Counted from the stretch's first letter, positions 18,100 through 27,430 are shown. The stretch is DNA of 64,000 bases from Xanthobacter sp. NM-25 (GCF_022138605.1 NZ_JACBFS010000002.1:496001-560000), one strand, 5' to 3'. Notes: a model not told the origin generated them from the sequence alone. A program made the numbers and translations.

Positions 18100-18133
18100 C
18101 AGGCAAGATGCGGCCTCGTCGGCCGCGGCATGT

Positions 18134-18883
18134 TCAGCCGCGGCCGATGAAGGGCATCTTGGTGGCCATCACCGTCATGAACTGCACATTGGCGTCCAGC
18201 GGCAGGCTGGCCATGTAGAGCACCGCGCTCGCCACATGGGCCACGTCCATCACCGGTTCCACCTTGGTGGAGCCGTCGGCCTGGAGAATGCCGGCCTTCA
18301 TACGCGCCGCCATGTCGGTGTCCGCATTGCCGATGTCGATCTGCCCGCAGGCGATGTCATAGGCGCGGCCATCGAGCGAAGTGGCCTTGGTGAGGCCGGT
18401 AATGGCGTGCTTGGTGGCGGTGTAGGGGGCCGAAAAGGGCCGTGGTGCGGTGGCGGAGATGGATCCGTTGTTGATGATCCGCCCGCCCCGCGGGGTTTGC
18501 GCCTTCATCAGCCGGAACGCCTCCTGAGTGCACAGGAACGGGCCGGTGAGGTTGGTGTCCACCACGCTCTTCCACTGGCCGAAGCACAATTCATCAAGGG
18601 GCACCGCCGGCGCGCCTGTGCCCGCATTGTTGAACAGCAGGTCGAGCCGGCCGAACTTGTCGCGCACGGCCTCAAACAGCGCCTTCACCTGCTCGGGCTG
18701 GGTGACATCGGTGGGCACCACCAGGGTGTGATCGGAATTCATGGCGGCGGCGGTCTCGCTCAACGCCTCAGCCCGTCGTCCGGCGATGGCCACGCCATAG
18801 CCGGCCCCCGCCAGCGCCACGGCGACCGCCTGGCCGATGCCCGACCCCGCGCCGGTGACGACGGCAATCTGTCTTCTGGTCAT
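18134..18883 (-). CDS. SDR family oxidoreductase
   Basis: 249 residues from the ATG at 18883, which has a GGGGGAGGAG ribosome site. Classical SDR features: TGAGSGIGQ for the cofactor, NNAGTGAP, catalytic Ser in NNGSISAT, and Y-x-x-x-K in APYTATKHA. The unusual [17 protein letters not shown] replaces the more common substrate loop. The gene is convergent with the helicase and 129 bp downstream of ribA on the same strand. The substrate is unknown. Confidence 0.85.
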   Translation of the reverse strand: MTRRQIAVVTGAGSGIGQAVAVALAGAGYGVAIAGRRAEALSETAAAMNSDHTLVVPTDVTQPEQVKALFEAVRDKFGRLDLLFNNAGTGAPAVPLDELCFGQWKSVVDTNLTGPFLCTQEAFRLMKAQTPRGGRIINNGSISATAPRPFSAPYTATKHAITGLTKATSLDGRAYDIACGQIDIGNADTDMAARMKAGILQADGSTKVEPVMDVAHVASAVLYMASLPLDANVQFMTVMATKMPFIGRG

Positions 18884-19012
18884 CGCGGCTCCTCCCCCAC
18901 CATTGACCGCCACGAACCCGTCGTTGCGGGCCCGTCATCGCCAGTGGCGATAACGCCATGGCGCGACCACGGCGGGGAGAAGTCAAGCCCACGGTCACCT
19001 GCCCGGCGGGGC

Positions 19013-20122
19013 TCAATTGGTGGCAGGCGCCGCCAGGGCTTCGGCATCGATGAAATGGCCGGCGCGATCCCGCTTGGCCGTGAGGTAGCCCACATTCTGC
19101 GCGGTCGGGCGCCCGAACACCCGCTCATCGGCCACCACATCGAGCCCGGCGGCACGCAGGGCTTCGATCTTCTGTGGATTATTGGTGATCAGCCGCACCC
19201 CCCGCACCCCGAGCTGGCGCAGCATCTCGGCGGCGAAATCGAAGCGCCGCTGGTCGAGGCCGAAGCCGAGCGCCGCGTCGGCGTCGAAGGTGTCGTAGCC
19301 CTGGGCCTGCAGGTGGTAGGCGCGCATCTTGTTGGCAATGCCGTTGCCCCGCCCTTCCTGGTCCAGATAGAGCAGGATGCCCCCGGCCCCTTCCGCCATG
19401 GCGCGCACCGTGTCGCGCAGCTGGTCGCCGCAATCGCACTTCAGCGAGCCGAACAGATCGCCGGTGAGGCAGGCGGAATGGAGCCGCACCGGCACCGGCG
19501 CGGACAGGTCCGGCCGGCCAACGATGATGGCCACCTGGTCGCGCAGCCCCTCGCCACCGCGAAACACCACGAATTGCGTGTCGGTGGCCCCTTCCAGCGG
19601 CACCTGGGCGCGGCCGACGATCTTCAGGCTGGCCACCTGGGCCGCCCGATAGCTGGCGATCGCCTCCCGCGACACCCGCAGCAGGCCGGGCGCGGCGGCC
19701 GGATCAATGTCCACCACCACCGCCGCCGGCAACACCAGAGCCAGCCCGAGCAGGTCAAGCGCGGAGCCGTCCAGCCCATTCGCCGGCGCAACGGCGGCGT
19801 CGCCCGGCAGCCGCGATTGCACATCCAGCGCCAGCCGGGCCACTGCGCCGGCATCCACCCCGGCCAGCGCCACCGCGCCGGGGCGCGAGGCGGGATGGCC
19901 GAGCTTGTCCAGCCGGGGCGCCGGCAGCACCAGCCGCGCGCTGCGGCCCACGCGGGCGAGGGCTTCGGCCAAGCGGGCATCGAGCGCCTCCGCGCCAATC
20001 ACCACCACCGCGGCCTGCGGCTCCGTCAGGCACACGGGCCGGCCCGCACGCAGCTCGGAGATCGCCCGTTCGACGGCGACATCCCCTCCCAGCAGGCCGA
20101 ATTCAGCACCCACAGACACCAT
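19013..20122 (-). CDS. ribA: GTP cyclohydrolase II with a degenerate RibB-like N-terminal region
   Basis: The first committed enzyme of riboflavin synthesis: GTP to 2,5-diamino-6-ribosylamino-pyrimidinone phosphate. The C-terminal domain has the zinc cysteines in CLTGDLFGSLKCDCGDQL, the catalytic DQEGRGNGI stretch and the GVRLITNNPQKIEAL signature. The N-terminal part (to about residue 150) keeps the RibB-like beginning (AISELRAGRPVCLTEP) but lacks the acidic RibB active-site cluster, so DHBP synthase activity is not expected. I prefer the ATG at 20122; an in-frame GTG at 20149 is an alternative. Confidence 0.93.
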   Translation of the reverse strand: MVSVGAEFGLLGGDVAVERAISELRAGRPVCLTEPQAAVVVIGAEALDARLAEALARVGRSARLVLPAPRLDKLGHPASRPGAVALAGVDAGAVARLALDVQSRLPGDAAVAPANGLDGSALDLLGLALVLPAAVVVDIDPAAAPGLLRVSREAIASYRAAQVASLKIVGRAQVPLEGATDTQFVVFRGGEGLRDQVAIIVGRPDLSAPVPVRLHSACLTGDLFGSLKCDCGDQLRDTVRAMAEGAGGILLYLDQEGRGNGIANKMRAYHLQAQGYDTFDADAALGFGLDQRRFDFAAEMLRQLGVRGVRLITNNPQKIEALRAAGLDVVADERVFGRPTAQNVGYLTAKRDRAGHFIDAEALAAPATN

Positions 20123-20462
20123 GATGCTCTCTGATCCCTCCACGGCCACCCGGCGCAGGAGCTAAAACCTTGTTCGCCCTAGACATGGCAACGGCCGCGC
20201 GCCGACACAAGAGCGCCTGGCGCGCCGCCGATGCGCCGGCTGTGCAGGCCTTCCATATGCCGGCCTTCACACAGCCCAGATCAATCGCCCTTGCAAGCCG
20301 CTTTACATGCCAGGATGGAGGCATTCCCGCATCATCGGGGAACCGGCGTCCTTCCCCTCCGTTGACACGCCGGCAAACCACTCCTACCACTTGTAAGCCG
20401 GCCGGTTTGCAAAACAGAGCGGACCCATCTCGAGAAGGTCCGCTCAAAGGGGATCAAATCGC
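20123..20462. other. Divergent regulatory region between ribA and hpf
   Basis: About 340 bp with no credible gene. A candidate sigma-70 promoter for hpf lies at 20362-20390. I looked for an FMN riboswitch upstream of ribA and did not recognise one. Confidence 0.5.
20362..20390 (+). promoter_or_regulatory. Candidate promoter for hpf
   Basis: A perfect -35 TTGACA (20362-20367), 17 bp, then TACCAC (20385-20390), a weak -10 match. It lies 72 bp before the hpf start codon. Confidence 0.4.
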
Positions 20463-21044
20463 ATGGCCCTACGCGTGTCGGGAAAGAACATCGACGTTGG
20501 CGACGCCCTCCGGGCTCGGCTCACGGATCGGGTCTCCGAAGTTCTCGCCAAATACTTCGACGGCGGATGGTCCGGACATGTCACCGTGTCCCGGGAAGGT
20601 TCCGGCTATCGGTCGGATTGCATGCTGCATCTTGATACGGGTGTGAATCTGCAGGCGCAGGGATCGGCGCAGGATGCCAATGCCTGCGCGGATTCCGCCA
20701 TCGACAAGATCGAGCGGCGGCTGCGCCGCTACAAGCAGCGGCAGAAGACGCGCCACGCAACCACAGCGACGGATGAAAGCTTCGCCGCGCAGAGCTATAT
20801 TCTCAGCGGCCTCCCCGAATCGGAGACCGAGGCGGAGTTCGACGGCTGGAGTCCGACTGTCGTGGCAGAGCAGATGACTCGTCTGCGCTCCATGTCGGTG
20901 GCGGATGCGGTGGTGGAGCTCGACATCACCGGCGCGCCGGTGGTGGTGTTCCGCCATGGCGGCCATGGGCGCGTCAGTGTGGTATACCGCCGGCCGGATG
21001 GCCATGTCGGGTGGATCGACCCGGCCGCCGAGGAAGTGCATTGA
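20463..21044 (+). CDS. hpf: Ribosome hibernation promoting factor, long form (HPF)
   Basis: 193 residues. The N-terminal S30AE/YfiA domain (about 1-100) begins LRVSGKNIDVGDALRARLTDRV and includes CADSAIDKIERRLRRYKQRQK. A linker and a C-terminal dimerisation domain follow (about 130-190; VVEQMTRLRSMSVADAVVELDITGAPVVVFRH). This two-domain form dimerises 70S ribosomes into 100S particles in stationary phase. ptsN follows 71 bp downstream on the same strand, the arrangement usual near rpoN in proteobacteria, although rpoN is not in the window. Confidence 0.95.
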   Translation: MALRVSGKNIDVGDALRARLTDRVSEVLAKYFDGGWSGHVTVSREGSGYRSDCMLHLDTGVNLQAQGSAQDANACADSAIDKIERRLRRYKQRQKTRHATTATDESFAAQSYILSGLPESETEAEFDGWSPTVVAEQMTRLRSMSVADAVVELDITGAPVVVFRHGGHGRVSVVYRRPDGHVGWIDPAAEEVH

Positions 21045-21115
21045 CCCTCGACCCCGCTTGAGATTAGCGTCCGCGTTTTCTCAAGCCAGGGCCGTACGCC
21101 GCAGGGACCCGATCT

Positions 21116-21580
21116 ATGCCCCTTGCCGACCTTCTCGCCCCGAATGCGGTGTTCCCCATGCTGCGGGCGAGCAGCAAGAAGCAGGTTCTTCAGGAACTGG
21201 CGCAGCAGGCTAGCCTGCTGGTGGATCGTGATCCGCGGGAAATCTTCGAGACGCTCCTGCAACGGGAGCGTCTCGGCTCGACCGGTGTCGGCAACGGCAT
21301 CGCCATTCCCCACGGCAAGCTCGACAATCTGAACAAGCTGTTCGGCCTGTTTGCCCGCCTCGAAAAACCCATCGATTTCGAATCGCTGGATGGCGAGCCG
21401 GTGGATCTGGTGTTTCTGCTGCTGGCCCCCGAAGCCGCCGGCGCCGATCATCTCAAGGCGCTGGCCCGGGTGGCGCGGATGCTGCGCGATCCGGATATTG
21501 TGGAAAAGCTGCGCGCCACGCGCGACAGCAGCATGATGTATGCGGTGCTCACCGCCACATCCGCCTCCAACGCCGCCTGA
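21116..21580 (+). CDS. ptsN: PTS IIA-like nitrogen regulatory protein PtsN
   Basis: 154 residues. The phospho-accepting histidine is H66 in GNGIAIPHGKLDNL. The family begins with LADLLAPNAVF, as here, and the C-terminal LARVARMLRDPDIVEKLRA helix is conserved. PtsN is the terminal acceptor of the nitrogen PTS (PtsP-PtsO-PtsN) and regulates potassium transport, PHB metabolism and stress in alphaproteobacteria. It follows hpf on the same strand. Confidence 0.95.
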   Translation: MPLADLLAPNAVFPMLRASSKKQVLQELAQQASLLVDRDPREIFETLLQRERLGSTGVGNGIAIPHGKLDNLNKLFGLFARLEKPIDFESLDGEPVDLVFLLLAPEAAGADHLKALARVARMLRDPDIVEKLRATRDSSMMYAVLTATSASNAA

Positions 21581-21901
21581 CCGCTTTGCGAAGCCCAACC
21601 AGAACAGCCCTCCAGCGACCAGTCGGGTCGCGGCAGGGATGCTGGTGTTGGTCCGATGCTGCAGGAACGCCTGTCGGCAAAAATGCCTGCCGGTAGGAAC
21701 GCCTGCCGGTAGGAACGCCTGGCTGTCCTGACAAGCAGGCACAGGAGCGGTGAGGCTCGGCGCTTAAGGCTCTGACCGCAAACGGCGCCATACCGCCCGC
21801 AGCTCGCTGCCCGCTTGTCGCAAGGCCCGCTTGTCTCAAGCCCTGGCGCTGCGCGCCGTCCGCGCGGGGCTCTGCGCCCCGTCGCGGTGCCGTTCACGGC
21901 G
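21581..21901. other. Intergenic region between ptsN and the DUF1150 gene
   Basis: About 320 bp between convergent genes. No convincing coding sequence. It contains a 16-bp tandem repeat (21667-21722) and a shorter direct repeat of GCTTGTC in the stretch around 21810-21840. No clear terminator was seen. Confidence 0.5.
21667..21722. repeat. 16-bp tandem repeat, about 3.5 copies
   Basis: Copies at 21667-21682 (variant), 21683-21698, 21699-21714 and a partial copy at 21715-21722. The consensus unit is ACGCCTGCCGGTAGGA. The two central copies differ at one base, and the first is more diverged. Non-coding. Confidence 0.9.
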
Positions 21902-22186
21902 TCAGTGGACGCTCACCGGAACGAGCTCATGTTCCATGGCATTGGCCAGCGCCGCCTCGCGGCTGTCGGTCAGCATGATGGGCGTGCCGTCGGCCGCATG
22001 CAGCGTGAACAGCGTCATGCCCGGCGCCAGCTCCGGCGCCTGTGGAAACAGCGCCCGAACCTGCTCGGACTGAATGCTCCGCACATAGGCGATCTCACCA
22101 CCCCCCAGACCTGCCAGGGCTTCAGGGGTCATGCCCTCCAGGTTCGACGCTGCCGCGGCGCCCCCGTGTCCCGAAAATCCAGTCAT
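21902..22186 (-). CDS. DUF1150 family protein
   Basis: 94 residues from the ATG at 22186. The core reads YVRSIQSEQVRALFPQAPELAPGMTLFTLHAADGTPIMLTDSREAALANA, matching the alphaproteobacterial DUF1150 family. These small proteins are encoded directly downstream of small heat-shock protein genes, as here (41 bp after hsp20). The function is unknown; co-transcription with hsp20 suggests a heat-stress role. Confidence 0.85.
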   Translation of the reverse strand: MTGFSGHGGAAAASNLEGMTPEALAGLGGGEIAYVRSIQSEQVRALFPQAPELAPGMTLFTLHAADGTPIMLTDSREAALANAMEHELVPVSVH

Positions 22187-22227
22187 TTTTATGCTCCTCA
22201 CTCCGGCATGCCGATCGCCCGCCCCAT

Positions 22228-22656
22228 TCAAGGCCGCGAGACGATATCGATCCGCTTGGCCTCCCGGACCGGCTCGGGGCGGACGAGATCCACCGCCAGC
22301 AGGCCGTTGCGCAGCTCTGCGCCGAGAACATTCATGCCCTCGGCAAGGACGAAGGTGCGCTGGAACTGCCGCGCCGCGATGCCCCGATGCAGGAAGGTGC
22401 GGTTGAGCCCCTCCTCCATCTGACGCCCACGGATCGTCAGCTCCCGCTCCTCCAGGGTGATTTCCAGCTGTTCCGCACTGAAGCCCGCCACCGCCAGCGT
22501 GATCCGCAGGCGCAGCGGCGCTCCCGCGCCCGCTTCGATCCTCTCCACATTGTAGGGAGGATATCCGTCGGCGCTCTTGGCCACCCGGTCGAGCACCCGC
22601 TCGACCTCGTCGAACCCCAGGAGAAAGGGACTCGACAACGAAGAAACTCGCGACAT
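22228..22656 (-). CDS. Small heat-shock protein, Hsp20/IbpA type
   Basis: 142 residues. The N-terminus SPFLLGFDEVERVLDRVAKSADGYPPYNVERI is typical of rhizobial class A Hsp20 proteins. The alpha-crystallin domain follows (about 35-130), with ITLAVAGFSAEQLEITLEERELTIRGRQ and FLHRGIAARQFQRTFVLAEGM. It is an ATP-independent holdase that binds unfolding proteins. The gene has a sigma-32-like promoter and a leader of about 100 nt with a thermometer-like terminal hairpin, and is followed by DUF1150. Confidence 0.93.
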   Translation of the reverse strand: MSRVSSLSSPFLLGFDEVERVLDRVAKSADGYPPYNVERIEAGAGAPLRLRITLAVAGFSAEQLEITLEERELTIRGRQMEEGLNRTFLHRGIAARQFQRTFVLAEGMNVLGAELRNGLLAVDLVRPEPVREAKRIDIVSRP

Positions 22657-22755
22657 GCCTCAAGTCCTCATCAAGCGACTTGGTCAAACGACTTGGCTTT
22701 GCCGGGCGCGCACCTATCCGGCCGCGCCCATCGAGGCCCTCGCGGCACCTCGACA
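22657..22755 (-). promoter_or_regulatory. hsp20 5' leader, possible ROSE-type RNA thermometer
   Basis: The predicted leader contains a GGGCGCG/CGCGCCC hairpin and, next to the start codon, CAAGTC (22677-22682, minus strand) pairing with GACTTG (22661-22666). The GAGGA ribosome site lies in and beside this stem. UCGCU near the 5' side of this hairpin fits the U(U/C)GCU element described in ROSE thermometers. A 13-bp tandem copy (22671-22683 and 22684-22696) offers an alternative pairing arm. The assignment comes from reading the sequence, not from folding. Confidence 0.5.
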
Positions 22756-22761
22756 TGATCC

Positions 22762-22790
22762 ATATGGGGTGACCCCCACCCTCCCGCAAG
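22762..22790 (-). promoter_or_regulatory. Sigma-32 (RpoH)-type promoter for hsp20
   Basis: On the minus strand, CTTGCGG (22784-22790) is followed after 14 bp by CCCCATAT (22762-22769). The heat-shock consensus is CTTGAAA, 11-16 bp, CCCCATNT. The -10 match is perfect. Transcription would start near 22755. Confidence 0.8.
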
Positions 22791-22942
22791 GCACACGTAT
22801 GCCCCCCGGGGAATGCTACCTAATTACCAACGGGTGGACATTTCGCACTTGCGATGAAAGGCTAGGGGCACGCCGCGTTGCCCTTGCGACGCTTCTCCGT
22901 GCTGCTCCGCAACACGCCAGATCACGTCGGGAACCCCCACCG

Positions 22943-25372
22943 ATGGCGCTGCGCCCCCCTTTCAGAACGTCCTCGATTCTCGCGACCCTCCTGGTCGCCG
23001 TCGCCCTGTTCAGCCTGTTCGCCGCGCCCGCCCGGGCCCAGCCCCTGGAGCTGCCACGGGCGAGAGCCGCAACCCCGGAGGCCTCCATCCAGGATCCCTC
23101 CGCCGCGGCGCCCCCTGCCGCACCGGCGCAGACGCCGCCTCCGCTCTCCGAGAGCCTGCGCAAGGACATCAAGGGGCTGCTGAGCACCCTCAAGGATGAC
23201 GAGAGCCGCGCGGATCTCATCACGAACCTCCAGACCCTGCTGCGGGTCGCCGACCCTCTCGCCCATCAGGGCGCGCGTAACGACTGGCTCACCGGCGCCA
23301 CCCGCGGCCTGGGGCAGTTCTCCAGCTCGGTGCTGGCGCTCGTCATCGAGATCCGCAATCTCCCGCAGCTGCTGTTGCAGGTGTTTGCCGACCTGTCCGA
23401 TCCGCGCGTGATCGAGAACATCAGCTGGGCCACCGGCATGGTGGCGGCGGTGCTGGCTGCGGCGCTGGCGGTGGAATGGCTGGTGAAGTGGCTGTTGCGC
23501 CGCCCACGCCGGGCGGTGGAGGCCCAGAACAGCGCCAGCCTCGTCGCCCGGCTCGCCTGGCTGTGCCTGCGCACGCTGCTCGATGTGCTGCCCATCGCCG
23601 CGTTCGCGGCCACCGCCTTCGGGGTCCTGGCCTTCGCCGACCTCACCTTCGCCGTGCGCCTGGCGGTGGTGACGGTGATCAACGCCAACGTGCTGGCGCG
23701 CAGCGTGCTGGCGGCGGCGCGGGCCGTGCTCACCCCGTCCCTGCCGCGCCTGCGGCTGGTGCCACTGGGGGATGAGGGAGCCGCCTACTGCTTCCTCTGG
23801 GTCCGGCGGTTCACCTACACTGCGGTGTACGGCTATTTCCTGCTGCGCGCCGCCTGGATCCTCGGCCTGTCGTCGGCCGCCCATGGCATGCTGCTGGATC
23901 TGCTGGCCTTCATCATCGCCAGCATGGCGGTGGTGCTGATTCTGCAGATCCGCCGCCCGGTGGCCCGCCAGCTGCGCAAGGTATCGGCGGCGGGCGGCCA
24001 GATGACCCTGCTGCGCAACCAGATCGCCGAATTCTGGCACCTGTTCGCCATCGCTTATGTAGTTGCGGTGTTCATGGTCTGGGCCCTCGGCATCGAAGGG
24101 GGCACCGCCTTCATCGCCCAGGCCAGCATCCTGTCCCTCATCACCATCCTGGCGGCGCGGGCGCTGATGCTCGTCCTGATGCGGGTAGGCAAGGCGGTGT
24201 TCCGGCTGAATGACACGGTGCGGGAGGAGTTTCCCCAGCTCGAGGCACGGGCCAATCGCTATCTGCCGATCCTGCGGCACGGGGTGGGGCTGCTGATCAC
24301 CGCCGTCACCACCCTGATCCTGCTGGAGATCTGGGGCGCCGAGCCGTTCGACTGGCTGGCCACCGACCATGGCGAAGACCTGCTGGGCCGCGCCATCGCC
24401 ATCTGCATCGTGGTGGCCGGCGGGTTTGCCGCCTGGGAGGTGGGCATCGCCTTCGCCGACCGGCTCTATGAACGCAACCCCGCCTCCAATCGGGTGAAGA
24501 CCCTGCTACCGTTCCTGCAGAACGGCTTCCGCATTGTCCTCGTCACCATCGCCGGGCTCATCGTGCTGTCCGAGCTCGGCGTCAACATCGGCCCGCTGCT
24601 GGCCGGCGCCGGCGTGCTGGGCCTCGCCATCGGCTTCGGCGCGCAGACCATGGTGAAGGACGTCATCACCGGCATTTTCATCCTCATGGAGGATACGTTG
24701 TCGGTGGGCGACGTGGTGGAGCTCGGTGCCCACGCGGGGCTGGTGGAGAAGATCACCGTCCGCACGGTGCATCTGCGCGACTTCGACGGCAACGTGCACT
24801 CCCTGCCGTTCGGCGAGGTGCAGATCATCAAGAACATGTCGAAGCAGTTCGCCTATGCGGTGGTCGACGTTTCCGTCTCCTACCGTGAGAATATCGACGA
24901 GGCGCTGGCGGTGATGGCGGAAGTGGCCGAGGAGATGGCCTCCACCGGCCCGCTGGCCGAAACCATCATCGGTCCCTTCGAGCTGATGGGGGTGGAGGGG
25001 CTGCAGGATTCCGCCGTCTGGCTGCGCGGCCGCTTCAAGACCCGGCCGCTGGGACAATGGAACGTCAAACGGGAATTCTACCGACGCATCAAGGCGGCCT
25101 TTGACGCCCGCGACATCCGCATCCCGTTCCCCCATCAGACCATCTATTTCGGCGTCGACAAGAAGGGCGAGGCCCCGCCGGTGCATGTGGTGATGGAAAC
25201 CGGCGGCGCCCGCCGCGCCGCGCCCAAGGGCTCCCGGGCGCCCGTCCCTCCCGTCGTCCAGACCCCGGGCCCGCTGGTGGAGGAGCATCCCGGCGCGCGG
25301 GAGCGGACCGACGAGGATCTGGAAGAGACGATGCCTGCCGGCGGCGATCCCACCTCCGGCAGGGTGTCGTGA
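22943..25372 (+). CDS. Large MscS-family mechanosensitive channel (YbiO/MscM-like)
   Basis: 809 residues from the ATG at 22943; the longer open frame upstream overlaps hsp20 and its promoter. A signal peptide ends near ARAQ (about 32), followed by a Pro/Ala-rich periplasmic segment and about ten hydrophobic helices. The MscS pore helix is at about 545-575 (LLAGAGVLGLAIGFGAQTMVKDVITG), then the beta domain DTLSVGDVVEL and the conserved LRDFDGNVHSLPFGEV. It releases solutes on hypo-osmotic shock. The C-terminal tail is low complexity. It is divergent from hsp20 on a separate promoter. Confidence 0.9.
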   Translation: MALRPPFRTSSILATLLVAVALFSLFAAPARAQPLELPRARAATPEASIQDPSAAAPPAAPAQTPPPLSESLRKDIKGLLSTLKDDESRADLITNLQTLLRVADPLAHQGARNDWLTGATRGLGQFSSSVLALVIEIRNLPQLLLQVFADLSDPRVIENISWATGMVAAVLAAALAVEWLVKWLLRRPRRAVEAQNSASLVARLAWLCLRTLLDVLPIAAFAATAFGVLAFADLTFAVRLAVVTVINANVLARSVLAAARAVLTPSLPRLRLVPLGDEGAAYCFLWVRRFTYTAVYGYFLLRAAWILGLSSAAHGMLLDLLAFIIASMAVVLILQIRRPVARQLRKVSAAGGQMTLLRNQIAEFWHLFAIAYVVAVFMVWALGIEGGTAFIAQASILSLITILAARALMLVLMRVGKAVFRLNDTVREEFPQLEARANRYLPILRHGVGLLITAVTTLILLEIWGAEPFDWLATDHGEDLLGRAIAICIVVAGGFAAWEVGIAFADRLYERNPASNRVKTLLPFLQNGFRIVLVTIAGLIVLSELGVNIGPLLAGAGVLGLAIGFGAQTMVKDVITGIFILMEDTLSVGDVVELGAHAGLVEKITVRTVHLRDFDGNVHSLPFGEVQIIKNMSKQFAYAVVDVSVSYRENIDEALAVMAEVAEEMASTGPLAETIIGPFELMGVEGLQDSAVWLRGRFKTRPLGQWNVKREFYRRIKAAFDARDIRIPFPHQTIYFGVDKKGEAPPVHVVMETGGARRAAPKGSRAPVPPVVQTPGPLVEEHPGARERTDEDLEETMPAGGDPTSGRVS

Positions 25373-25394
25373 CCGACGCCGCGGCGCGGCGCCC

Positions 25395-27077
25395 TCAGGC
25401 CGCCCGGCGCGGCCCCACCGGCCGGCGCGGGGCGAAGCTGTCGGCGTCGGCGGCCTCCCATTCGGCCGCATAAGGCGTGGCATCCGCCTCCGCCAGGAGG
25501 CTGCCCGCCGTCAGGAACGGGTAGATGCGATCCAGGGGCTTCACCTCGATGGGGCTCACGCGATGCCACAGATGGTGCGGCAGCAGCTCGCTGGGATGGG
25601 ATAGGCCCGCCGCCGCAACCAGCTCGGCCAGCGCGTCTACCGTGTGGCGGTGATAATTGGTGACCCGTTGCGCCTTCTCGGCCACCACCAGCCCGCGCTG
25701 CAGGTGCGGATCGGTGGTGGTGACTCCGGTGGGGCACTGGCCGGTGTGGCAGCGCATGGACATCACGCAGCCCAGCGAGAACATGAAAGCCCGCGCCGCG
25801 TTGCACCAATCGGCGCCGATCCCCATGTTGGCGACCATGGAAAAGCCCGATGTGACCTTGCCGGAGGCGGCGAGGCGCACCTCGGGGCGCAGGCCTGTGC
25901 CCACCAGCGCGTTGCGAACCACGATCAGCCCCTCGCGCAGGGGCATGCCCACGTGATCGGCCAGTTCGTGCGGCGCCGCACCGGTGCCGCCCTCGGACCC
26001 GTCCACCACGATGAAATCCGGCCGGATGCCGCTCTTCAGCATGGCCTTGGTCATGGCGAACACCTCGGTGGGGTGACCGACGCAGAGCTTGAGGCCCACC
26101 GGCTTGCCGCCCGACAGCTCGCGCAGGCGGGCGACGAACTCCATCATCTCCACCGGCGTCGAGAAGGCGGAATGGCGGGCCGGCGAAATGCAGTCCTCGC
26201 CCACAGGAATGCCCCGCGCCTCGGCGATCTCCGGCGTCACCTTGGCCGCCAGCAGCATGCCGCCATGGCCTGGCTTGGCGCCCTGCGAGAGCTTGATCTC
26301 GATCATCTTCACCTGGTCGTCCGCCGCCCGCTCCGCGAACCGCTCGGGCGAGAAGGTGCCATCGGGATTGCGACAGCCGAAATAGCCCGACCCCAGCTCC
26401 CACACGATGTCGCCGCCATGGATGCGGTGATACCGGGAGATGCTGCCTTCGCCGGTGTCGTGGTAGAAGCCCCCCTCCCGGGCGCCGAGGTTCAGCGCCT
26501 CGATAGCGTTGCCCCCCAGCGAGCCGAAGCTCATGGCCGAGATGTTGAGCACCGAGGCCGAATAGGGCTTGGCGCAGTCCGCCCCGCCCACACTCACCCG
26601 GAACGGCTCCTTGGCCACCGGCATGGGCGCCAGCGAATGGGTCATCCATTCATATTCGGTGGCGTAGGTGTCGAGCTCGGTGCCGAACGGCTGGCGATCC
26701 TCCTCATTTTTGGCACGGGCATAGACCAGGGAGCGATCGTCGCGATTGAACGGCCGCTCGGACAGGTCGTCCTCCATGAGATACTGGCGCAGATAGGGCC
26801 GCAGCGCCTCGAACAACCAGCGCATGGAGCCGATGACGGGGTAGTTGCGCAGCAGGGAATGCTCCGGCTGGGTGATGTCGAACACCCCGAGCAGCACCAG
26901 CGGAAACAGCACGCAGAAGACGATGAGCCACGCCTGATGCAGCGAGAACGACAGGATGAGGCTGATCAACGCCCCAAGGCTCACGGCGATGAAAATACTG
27001 TAGCGGGCCAGCAGCGTCTTGGTGCTCGGCGTCATCCAAGCCATTGCGCTCGATCGCGGCCCGTGGGCTCCCGTCAT
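25395..27077 (-). CDS. Membrane-anchored FMN-binding glutamate synthase family protein
   Basis: 560 residues from the ATG at 27077 (GGAGGAACGCC upstream). Two N-terminal transmembrane helices (about 27-65) precede the soluble GltS central/FMN barrel. The barrel carries SAMSFGSLGGNAIEALN, EIKLSQGAKPGHGGMLLAAKV, VDGSEGGTGAAP and the cysteine cluster CVMSMRCHTGQCPTG (about 431-447), which could hold an iron-sulfur centre. The class II amidotransferase and GXGXG domains of full GltB are absent. The standalone family's reaction is unproven; archaeal relatives make glutamate from ammonia. A class I amidotransferase gene lies upstream on the same strand. Confidence 0.85.
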   Translation of the reverse strand: MTGAHGPRSSAMAWMTPSTKTLLARYSIFIAVSLGALISLILSFSLHQAWLIVFCVLFPLVLLGVFDITQPEHSLLRNYPVIGSMRWLFEALRPYLRQYLMEDDLSERPFNRDDRSLVYARAKNEEDRQPFGTELDTYATEYEWMTHSLAPMPVAKEPFRVSVGGADCAKPYSASVLNISAMSFGSLGGNAIEALNLGAREGGFYHDTGEGSISRYHRIHGGDIVWELGSGYFGCRNPDGTFSPERFAERAADDQVKMIEIKLSQGAKPGHGGMLLAAKVTPEIAEARGIPVGEDCISPARHSAFSTPVEMMEFVARLRELSGGKPVGLKLCVGHPTEVFAMTKAMLKSGIRPDFIVVDGSEGGTGAAPHELADHVGMPLREGLIVVRNALVGTGLRPEVRLAASGKVTSGFSMVANMGIGADWCNAARAFMFSLGCVMSMRCHTGQCPTGVTTTDPHLQRGLVVAEKAQRVTNYHRHTVDALAELVAAAGLSHPSELLPHHLWHRVSPIEVKPLDRIYPFLTAGSLLAEADATPYAAEWEAADADSFAPRRPVGPRRAA

Positions 27078-27239
27078 GGTGGCGTTCCTCCGGTTTCCAG
27101 CCTGCTACGCTAGAGCAGAATCGACGGCCGCTGAATCGCCAAATGGACAGAACACGCGCGCCGCGGCCCCGTCTTGTGCCGAAATGAACGACATTTCCAT
27201 GATGGAGGGGCGCGGCCCGGCGGCCGGCTGAAAGAAATT

Positions 27240-27270
27240 GGGGCGCTCACCGCAGACCGGCGAGCGCCCC
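27240..27270 (-). terminator. Hairpin, possible terminator for the upstream amidotransferase transcript
   Basis: A 9-bp perfect stem GGGGCGCTC (27240-27248) with GAGCGCCCC (27262-27270) and a 13-nt loop. On the minus strand it is followed by AATTTCTTTC, a weak T-rich tail. It lies about 235 bp beyond the amidotransferase stop, so its target is uncertain. Confidence 0.45.
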
Positions 27271-27430
27271 CATCGAAGCCGGTGACGCTGACACCTGACG
27301 ACCGGCCTCGCCCTGTATCAGCAAATGGCCTGCCAATTCGGCAAAAACAAGATGTAGGCCGCAGACCCCATCCAGCCTACAAAATATGGCCAAGCTTGCG
27401 TGACGGCTTCGCAGAATGCAAATCGTGCTC

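Noticed and set aside
20123..20462. FMN riboswitch upstream of ribA
   Set aside because: I did not see the conserved RFN element junction sequences; the spacer does not fold into an obvious six-stem arrangement by eye.
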